Source: Actinomycetota bacterium (GTDB lineage Bacteria; Actinomycetota; Geothermincolia; Geothermincolales; RBG-13-55-18). From it: a stretch of 39,498 nt of DNA. Below, piece after piece: positions 34,658 through 39,498 of the stretch. The stretch covers positions 1 through 39,498 of the forward strand of contig QZKE01000072.1 of assembly GCA_003598015.1 (NCBI GenBank). Direction: 5' to 3'. Under the pieces are notes generated by a model that was not told the DNA's origin, searched no databases, and was given only the letters and a program-made list of their open reading frames with translations. Position 1 is the stretch's first letter. Each line of letters starts with the position of its first letter. A program made the position numbers and the translations under genes.

Positions 34658-35460
34658 TCTTCGACGGCTTCAGGTTCCCCGTAAGCCCTGTGGGGCTGGC
34701 CCGCAGGTACCGGCGCGCGCTCCGCTGGCTGGGAGGGGTCTGGCCGGTGGACCGCATCGGCGCCTCCATCATGCGGAGGAACACCTTCAGCTGCATCCCC
34801 GTGGGCGAGAGCGTAACGGTGCCCCCGGACTCGCCTGTCCCCGAATCGATAGTGGAGGGCTTGATCGAGCGGGCCTCGCGGCGCTTTATCGTGGACCACT
34901 GCTTCTGCCGCTCCTCCTCGGGCTGCACAGAACACGACCCTGGCATCGGCTGTCTCTTCCTGGGGGAGGGTACCCGCCAGCTGGACCCGGCCCTGGGGCG
35001 CGAAGCCGGCGTCGAGGAAGCACGGGAGCACCTGCGCAGGGCGGTATCCTCAGGCCTGGTCCCCTGCGTCGGGCAGGCCTGGGTGGATGCCCGCGCCTTC
35101 GGGGTCAGCGACTACCGGCGCTTCATGACCGTCTGCTTCTGCTGCTCCTGCTGCTGCCTTATCGGCTTGCTGCCACACCTGCAGCCCGAGGCGATGCGCA
35201 TAATGGTAAGGCTGGAGGGGGTCCGCGTCGAGGTGGGAGAGGACTGCGACGGCTGCGGGGTATGCCAGGATTCCTGCATCTTCTCACAGCTCCGTCTGGA
35301 GGGCGGGCGCGCCGTCGTCGGGGACGACTGCAAGGCCTGCGGGCGTTGCGCAGCCGCCTGTCCCCGCGGTGCTGTCCGCGTCCGCGTGGAGGACCCGGAT
35401 TATGTCCGCCTGTGCCTGGAGCGCCTGGGCAGGCGGGTGGACATCGGCTCCGCCAGCTGA
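34633..35460 (+). CDS. Cassette 4: cysteine-rich 2x[4Fe-4S] protein, paralogue of 28061-28888
   Basis: 275 residues. It shares with the resident protein at 28061 the sequence order: an S-(C/R)RR(V/F)I region, CFCRSSSGC...GIGCLFLGEG(T)RQLDP, CFCCSCCC, then two [4Fe-4S] motifs (CDGCGVCQDSC, CKACGRCAAACPRGA). The first motif has lost one canonical spacing element (CQDSCIFS), so one cluster may differ. The start is GTG 34633 with CCGGGAG near; ATG 34639 is also in frame. GC is high like the backbone and unlike cassettes 1-3, showing that cargo comes from different sources. Confidence 0.85.
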   Translation: MPMGLRKLIFDGFRFPVSPVGLARRYRRALRWLGGVWPVDRIGASIMRRNTFSCIPVGESVTVPPDSPVPESIVEGLIERASRRFIVDHCFCRSSSGCTEHDPGIGCLFLGEGTRQLDPALGREAGVEEAREHLRRAVSSGLVPCVGQAWVDARAFGVSDYRRFMTVCFCCSCCCLIGLLPHLQPEAMRIMVRLEGVRVEVGEDCDGCGVCQDSCIFSQLRLEGGRAVVGDDCKACGRCAAACPRGAVRVRVEDPDYVRLCLERLGRRVDIGSAS

Positions 35461-35568
35461 AGAAACGGCTGAGGGAACGAATACACCCTAATAGTGATAT
35501 TATTATAGCACCCTACAACATCTCTCATTAGAGGTCTTCAGGCTTTACTATATACCTTCGGAATCCTA

Positions 35569-35661
35569 AATTCCCTGCTCAAACAATATATCCTGGTTCT
35601 GACTTCGTCCACTACGGGGAGCCAAGCAAAGCAAGCCTGACCGAAGGGGTCTCGCTTTTCT
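35569..35661 (+). repeat. Cassette repeat R4
   Basis: Preceded by CCTTCGGAATCC, then ATTCCCTGCTCA, TCCTGGTTCTGACTTCGTCC, ACTACGGGGAGCCAAGC. The terminator is degenerate (GACC-GAAGG-GGTC, then TCGCTTTTCTTC). AGCACCCTACAACATCTCTC lies upstream (about 35508), matching R1's flank. Confidence 0.9.
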
Positions 35662-35704
35662 TCAAAACTACATATAATAGCGCATGTGCATCAGAAAATA
35701 TCGC

Positions 35705-36841
35705 CTATCTCAGCACTTTTATAGTCACGGTGAGGTCACCGTCGTCGGTAAAATCCCATTCATGGGTGGAGTTCTCCACACGGTAAGCCATCTCCACCAG
35801 GGCCTGGATGGCCCCCACCATCAACAGGTGCAGGCAGGAGTTCTGGATGGTCAGGGTAAGCCCCTGCCTGTCCCCTTCGAATTGGGTGAGGTTGCCCACG
35901 CCGCGTACGGCGATCATTCGTTGGAAAGCGTCTGCGTCCCTCCTCCACTCCTCCACAGTCCAGGCTGACCTGATATAGCGCCTCTGTGACTCTATGGCCA
36001 TCTCCGGGATGACCTCCCCCAGCTCCGCCTCCAGGTCGTCGAGGACCGCCTCCATGGCCTCGGGGCCGAATATGGCCATCCTCCTCCCCGTCAAGTTGTC
36101 GATGATGGTGCCAGCCTCGAGGTCCCATTTACAACGGGAGACCTCTAAGGGGATGCCGCAGGTCGAACAGCGCTCGAATTCGATGTCCCCGGGCTTGAAG
36201 TCATAACGCTTCCTTCTCAATCTCTCCTTCAACTCCAACGGATGGCTGCCGGGGTAGACGGTTACCGCGTAGGCATTCTCCCCAATTAACTCGTGCTCGA
36301 CGCGCATATTCGTCTGCTCGAAGCCCTCTACCGATCCAAGCATCTCGGCGGGATAGAAAAGCATGGAGTGAGGATTGCTGATGACCAGGGTACGCCAGGC
36401 GAAATCCTCTCCCTTTTCCCAAAGATCGCTTAAATGGATATTCCCGTAGCCGTAGACCCTGCCTATCTCGTCTACCTGCAGGGTGTATCCCTTCCTCATC
36501 TCAAGGAGTCTTTTGCTCTTTGCCTCCTTCTGCGCTGGATCAGTCTCGGATACCAGGTCCACTTGATATTCTAATGACTCTTCTATCTGGGAGAGAAAGG
36601 TCCGCTCGATGAATCTGCGTACATCCCGGCGTCGGCTCTCGATGACTACATGGTCTATGGGCATACCAATGATATCGCCGATTCCCTTGAAGAGGTTGTC
36701 CACGACATCCGATTCGTAGAAGACCGACCTCCGCCTGGGATTGAGGGACAGGGGGATTACACCGTTGCTATCCCATTTCATTCCCTGGCTGACCCTCAAC
36801 GGGACTCCGCATTCGGCACATAGCTCCATTGCTGCCATCAT
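35705..36841 (-). CDS. Cassette 5: CxxC protein with an internal duplication
   Basis: About 378 residues; ATG 36841 follows GGAAGGTGGGG, and a longer frame to 36892 has no ribosome site. The protein is built from two similar halves. Each starts with a CxxC module (CAECGVPLRVS and CSTCGIPLEVS) followed by KWD, a RR-F segment, a stretch near V(D/L)(N/D)L...IG(M/E)(V)IP and IES(Q/R)RR. Only two cysteines per half are seen, so each may be half of a zinc site. Between the halves lies GYTLQVDEIGRVYGYGNIHL. Function unknown. A decayed second copy of its 3' end lies at 37048-37185. Confidence 0.75.
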   Translation of the reverse strand: MMAAMELCAECGVPLRVSQGMKWDSNGVIPLSLNPRRRSVFYESDVVDNLFKGIGDIIGMPIDHVVIESRRRDVRRFIERTFLSQIEESLEYQVDLVSETDPAQKEAKSKRLLEMRKGYTLQVDEIGRVYGYGNIHLSDLWEKGEDFAWRTLVISNPHSMLFYPAEMLGSVEGFEQTNMRVEHELIGENAYAVTVYPGSHPLELKERLRRKRYDFKPGDIEFERCSTCGIPLEVSRCKWDLEAGTIIDNLTGRRMAIFGPEAMEAVLDDLEAELGEVIPEMAIESQRRYIRSAWTVEEWRRDADAFQRMIAVRGVGNLTQFEGDRQGLTLTIQNSCLHLLMVGAIQALVEMAYRVENSTHEWDFTDDGDLTVTIKVLR

Positions 36842-37047
36842 ACCCCACCTTCCATGGTCCCTCCCGATTCTTCTTACTCTTATTCGCCACAAACATTCCC
36901 TTCCTTAAGCGAATCAAGACAAAGGGATCACGGTAACGACCTCCATATGACCTCGGCAATATGGCAAAGATAGGGAAATGTGGTTATTGAACCTTGCGTT
37001 TTGAGAATAAGTTAATGCTCACAGCCGTGCAAAGTTCCCCCGTACCA

Positions 37048-37185
37048 TTACCGCTGCATCCTGACAGTTACGGTCAGGTCGCCATCCTCGGCGCAGTTTC
37101 ATTCATTGCTGGAGCTGTCAACACGATAGGCCATCTCCACCAGAGCCTGGGCTATACTCACCATGGGCAGATGCAGACAGTAGCA
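37048..37185 (-). pseudogene. Fragment of a second copy of the cassette-5 gene
   Basis: On the minus strand this translates to CLHLPMVSIAQALVEMAY, then RVDSSSNE, a TGA stop, NCAEDGDLTVTVRMQR and a final stop. It aligns with CLHLLMVGAIQALVEMAY, RVENSTHEWDFTDDGDLTVTIKVLR at the end of the cassette-5 protein. The Trp codon has become TGA and upstream sequence no longer aligns. It is the remains of a related cassette whose own repeat is gone. Nothing else is seen in 36842-37047. Confidence 0.85.
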
Positions 37186-37299
37186 GTAGCCAAGTTCGGT
37201 GCAAAGAATCCTGAGAGGGCATGGAAGATATATCTTACCTTAACACTTTGTGCCTCTTGCGGGGCTTCTTAACAAGTGACTAGTACTATATGATCATTG

Positions 37300-37401
37300 C
37301 CGGAATCACAATTTCCCTGTTTAGGTACAATATCCTGGTTCTAACTTCGTCCACTACGGGGAACCAGCAAACCAAGCGGAGCCGAAAGGCCTCGCTTTTC
37401 C
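37300..37401 (+). repeat. Cassette repeat R5
   Basis: GCCGGAATCACAATTTCCCTG, then CCTGGTTCTAACTTCGTCC, ACTACGGGGAACCAGC. G-to-A in GAACCAG turns the G-U pair of the CTGGTTC/GAGCCAG stem into a Watson-Crick pair. Terminator GAGCC-GAAA-GGCCTC. CTAGTACTATATGATCATT upstream matches the flank of R1. Confidence 0.92.
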
Positions 37402-37509
37402 ACATATGCTGGCTCGAATCTGCCTATTTAAACTAGATGCATTCAGGGGAAAGCGCCGCAGTTTGATCCACACTGGATCGCGCCTCATCCAAGAAACCCC
37501 ATCGATTCT

Positions 37510-38211
37510 TCAAGGGGACATATCTAAGAACCAATGTCCATCGAAATATTCTTCGCCTTTCGCCTCTAAAAGAAGCGGTGACGAGAAGATCGGCCCGTCG
37601 GTAACCACGGTATGGTACTCTCCGGCTTCTCCTGACGCATCGATTCCTAAATCGGTGAATTCCTGCAGCAGAGCCTTGTCCAACGTCATCCCCAGAAATC
37701 GCTTGTCCAGAACGTTTTCCCTTACTGCCACAATGGTTGCCTTGAATCCGGCATTGATTAGTTCTTCAAGCAAGTCATCTCTTTTGTTGTCCCAGAGAGG
37801 CAAGTAAGCATGCATATCAACTAAGGAGCATACACGTGATACCCATTCTCGATGTCCCTCAAGCTCGATGTCACCAAATATCCCGACCTCAATCCCTTCC
37901 AGCCTCAACTCCCCAAGAATAGACAGAAGAGCTGATTCATAACCCTCCCACGATGTCTTGCGAGCAATAAGGGGAACCCCTATCGACAAGGCCTGTTGGT
38001 TGACTAAATCAATCGGAAGCTTATGACCCCTGGAAGCCTTGCCATCCTCGTATAGCATAGTAACTAGAAATCGAGGAACCCCCCCTTCCTGCATAGCGCG
38101 ATAGAGTGCCAAACACGCATCCTTTCCCCCGCTCCAGGAGCAGAAAAAAGGGCGGCCCTTAACGACTACAGCCACAGCCCTGTCTTGCTTTCTTCTATCT
38201 TCGATCGGCAT
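37510..38211 (-). CDS. Cassette 6: Dph6-like ATP pyrophosphatase (adenine nucleotide alpha-hydrolase family)
   Basis: 233 residues. The PP-loop is SWSGGKDACLALYRA near the N terminus. GDIELEGHREWVSRV in the middle and GEAGEYHTVVTDGPIF near the C terminus are family signatures of the MJ0570/diphthine-ammonia ligase group. Bacteria lack diphthamide, so the substrate here is unknown. The PP-loop Ser is replaced by Ala (SGGKDA instead of SGGKDS), which occurs in Dph6-like proteins. The ATG lies ten bases after the shared GCATCAGGAGGTG module. GC is moderate. Confidence 0.85.
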   Translation of the reverse strand: MPIEDRRKQDRAVAVVVKGRPFFCSWSGGKDACLALYRAMQEGGVPRFLVTMLYEDGKASRGHKLPIDLVNQQALSIGVPLIARKTSWEGYESALLSILGELRLEGIEVGIFGDIELEGHREWVSRVCSLVDMHAYLPLWDNKRDDLLEELINAGFKATIVAVRENVLDKRFLGMTLDKALLQEFTDLGIDASGEAGEYHTVVTDGPIFSSPLLLEAKGEEYFDGHWFLDMSP

Positions 38212-38319
38212 TTCCTATATGCACCTCCTGATGCAAATACTCCAGCACCCCTTCAATATAGTTATTTAACTGCTCAATGCCCATAGATAATTCGTGATTT
38301 ACTCATCCGTGATACCTTG

Positions 38320-38415
38320 GGAATCGTGATCTCCCTACTCAGGCTATGAATCCTGGTTCTAACTTCATCCACTACGGGGAGCCAGCAAACCAAGCGAGGC
38401 CGAGAGGCCTCGCGC
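38320..38415 (+). repeat. Cassette repeat R6
   Basis: CCTTGGGAATCGTGATCTCCC (partly paired), CTACTCAGG, TCCTGGTTCTAACTTCATCC, then 27 bases from CGGGGAGCCAGC identical to tRNA-Asn, and hairpin GCGAGGCC-GAGA-GGCCTCGC without a long T-run. CAGCACCCCTTCAATAT upstream (about 38243) resembles R1 and R4 flanks. Confidence 0.93.
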
Positions 38416-38583
38416 TATTATAGGCTCGATATATTTGGTCACTAGAGCAGCATCGATTTCGTGCCTCATAGGCTGATTCAATAATTTAAATATGCATTCA
38501 AAAAAAGAATCACCAGCTTCTAGCTGATCATCTCAAGGTCGTTCTGACATGCTAAAATGAGAGCCAGCGGAAGGAGTCGGTAC

Positions 38584-38919
38584 ATGGAAAACAATATGGG
38601 GCAATCGCAGAGCGACGTTCTCGATGAAATAGTTCGCCGCCTCATCGAAGCATATGAACCCGAGCGGATATTCCTGTTTGGATCCATAGCCAGGGGGGAT
38701 GCTGGGCCTGACAGCGACTATGACCTGCTGGTTATAGTTCCGGATGATGCTCCCTTAGAGCGTAAACGTAGTCGTTTGGCATATGAAAGGCTGTGGGGTA
38801 CTGGCGCTGCGGCGGATGTGCTTGTCTGGACCAAGAGCTATTTCGAAAGCCGCCTGCATCTGAGGGCATCGCTGTCTGCCACGATCGCAGAGGAGGGGCA
38901 AATCCTATATGCCGCATGA
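38584..38919 (+). CDS. Cassette 7a: MNT-type nucleotidyltransferase (antitoxin-like)
   Basis: About 111 residues from ATG 38584 (AAGGAG upstream). The minimal nucleotidyltransferase motif FGSIARGDAGPDSDYDLLV carries GSxxxG and D-x-D, and the third acid is in AADVLVW, so the site is intact. It overlaps the HEPN gene by 11 bases. MNT/HEPN pairs act as toxin-antitoxin systems in which the transferase modifies the HEPN partner. Such pairs are frequent cargo on mobile elements. Confidence 0.88.
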   Translation: MENNMGQSQSDVLDEIVRRLIEAYEPERIFLFGSIARGDAGPDSDYDLLVIVPDDAPLERKRSRLAYERLWGTGAAADVLVWTKSYFESRLHLRASLSATIAEEGQILYAA

Positions 38920-39325
38920 TCCTGTTAAGATTGAAGAGGCCAAGGGCTGGTTAATGAAAGCCGAGGTTGATCTGAGGGCGGCAGAATATGAGCGCACAGC
39001 GGATCCGCCAATCACGCCAGACATCGTTTTCCATGCCCAACAACTGGTCGAAAAATCGCTGAAGGGCTTCTTGTCCTGGAATGACACTCCTTTTCGTAAG
39101 ACCCACAATCTCGTGGAACTAGGAGAGCAATGCTCCAGACTAGATAACACTCTGGAAGCCTTGCTTCAAAGATCCGCAGTCCTAACTGAGTATGCGTGGA
39201 AATTCCGTTATCCCGGCGAACCTGAGGAGCCGACGGCGCTCGAAGCGGACGAGGCTTTAGCTCTTGCCAAGCAGGTCTATAAAGCGATTCTAGAGCGTCT
39301 CCCAGAAATCCTTAACCCGGAATAA
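38909..39325 (+). CDS. Cassette 7b: HEPN-domain protein
   Basis: 138 residues, all helical. It has IEEAKGWLMKAEVDLRAAEY, VFHAQQLVEKSLKGFL and KTHNLVELGEQC, which match the PF05168-type HEPN family; LTEYAWKFRYPGE is also typical. The R-x4-6-H ribonuclease motif of toxic HEPN proteins is not apparent, so it may be inactive as an RNase or act otherwise. ATG overlaps the NTase gene, showing coupled translation. Together they form a cassette of two genes between R6 and R7. Confidence 0.85.
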   Translation: MPHDPVKIEEAKGWLMKAEVDLRAAEYERTADPPITPDIVFHAQQLVEKSLKGFLSWNDTPFRKTHNLVELGEQCSRLDNTLEALLQRSAVLTEYAWKFRYPGEPEEPTALEADEALALAKQVYKAILERLPEILNPE

Positions 39326-39329
39326 TCGT

Positions 39330-39399
39330 ATTTCGGAAGGTGTGATCTCCCTGCTCAAACTAAAATTCCTGGTTCTAACTTCGTCCACTACGGGTGCCA
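39330..39399 (+). repeat. Cassette repeat R7, interrupted
   Basis: TTTCGGAAGGTGTGATCTCC, CTGCTCAAAC, TTCCTGGTTCTAACTTCGTC, CACTACGGGTGCCA. The conserved unit then stops at 39399, where the intron 3' end begins; the terminator half is absent from this side. Confidence 0.92.
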
Positions 39400-39498
39400 A
39401 TCGACATAGGTAGGCCCTCACGGGCTGTCCCTGTCACACCACCGTGCGTACGGGTCCGTACACGGCGGTTCGGCAAGGTTAAGCGCAGCAGCGGGCCT
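39400..39498 (-). mobile_element. 3' end of a group II intron (domains V-VI), continuing past the window
   Basis: Read on the minus strand: GAACCGCCGTGTACGGACCC begins a 33-34 base hairpin whose second arm is CGTACGCACGGTGG (39471-39439), a typical domain V with a CGC-type triad as in bacterial class C. Domain VI follows (GTGTGACAGGGACAGCCCG, closing GACA/TGTC) with an unpaired A about eight bases from the end and a final GTCGAT at 39400. The 3' exon is TGGCACCCGTAG, that is R7 read backwards. The reverse transcriptase would lie to the right. The class assignment is tentative. Confidence 0.8.

Noticed and set aside
32247..39399. The repeats as tRNA pseudogenes or extra tRNA-Asn copies
   Set aside because: They carry only the last 10 tRNA bases and downstream sequence; D-arm, anticodon and true T-arm are absent, and the arm before the core is unrelated to the tRNA.
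32247..39399. A CRISPR array
   Set aside because: Spacing is 0.7-1.7 kb with genes between copies, not about 35-base spacers, and no cas genes are present.
31444..39498. A classical chromosomal integron
   Set aside because: No intI gene in the window and no paired RYYYAAC/GTTRRRY sites in the repeats; the shared core is a tRNA end instead.

Overview
The window is high-GC chromosomal DNA for its first 31 kb. It then changes abruptly into a patchwork of lower and mixed GC from about 31.5 kb to the right edge. The backbone suggests an anaerobic, free-living bacterium that is probably Gram-positive and possibly a deep actinobacterial lineage. The reasons are a four-subunit 2-oxoacid:ferredoxin oxidoreductase, a NuoE/NuoF/HoxU-like iron-sulfur flavoprotein set, a GAF-ANTAR antiterminator and ferredoxin-rich proteins. 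The lineage is inferred; the window has no rRNA or other taxonomic marker.

Left and middle (1-31 kb). In order: a helix-turn-helix protein; tRNA-Met(CAT); an NTN-hydrolase acyltransferase and a methyltransferase, flanked with their TetR repressor by two near-identical palindromic operators; a membrane-anchored HExxH protein coupled to endonuclease III; a second TetR and a large unrecognised protein; the porCDAB operon; a GH1 glycosidase; a small membrane protein; a transglutaminase-like membrane protein; carAB behind a probable attenuator leader. Next comes a redox operon, nuoE-nuoF-hoxU-like plus an FMN-binding glutamate-synthase-like protein. It has a clear promoter with a Rex/CRP-like palindrome over the predicted transcription start. 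After it lie a GAF-ANTAR regulator, a CDP-alcohol phosphatidyltransferase-like protein, a cysteine-rich 2x[4Fe-4S] protein, an SdpI-like protein and a GH114-like lipoprotein.

Right (31.4-39.5 kb). This is the most remarkable part. A tRNA-Asn(GTT) gene and its hairpin terminator are followed by seven copies (R1-R7) of a repeat of about 90-110 bp, spaced 0.7-1.7 kb apart. Each copy ends with the last bases of that tRNA (CGGGGAGCCA), its downstream bases and its terminator hairpin. Upstream of this core is a conserved arm that is absent from the tRNA gene. Each interval carries one cargo gene or gene pair, on either strand and of varied GC: two small membrane proteins, a WG-repeat lipoprotein, a paralogue of the resident 2x[4Fe-4S] protein, a CxxC protein with a duplicated module (plus a decayed second copy), a Dph6-like ATPase, and an NTase/HEPN pair. 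No integrase is visible. The layout resembles an integron cassette array, but the repeats are not canonical attC sites. They look like tRNA-derived attachment sites accreted one cassette at a time, and the last one is interrupted by the 3' end of a group II intron.

My main proposal is that this is a tRNA-anchored array of single-gene, integrase-less cassettes mobilised in trans through a folded repeat.
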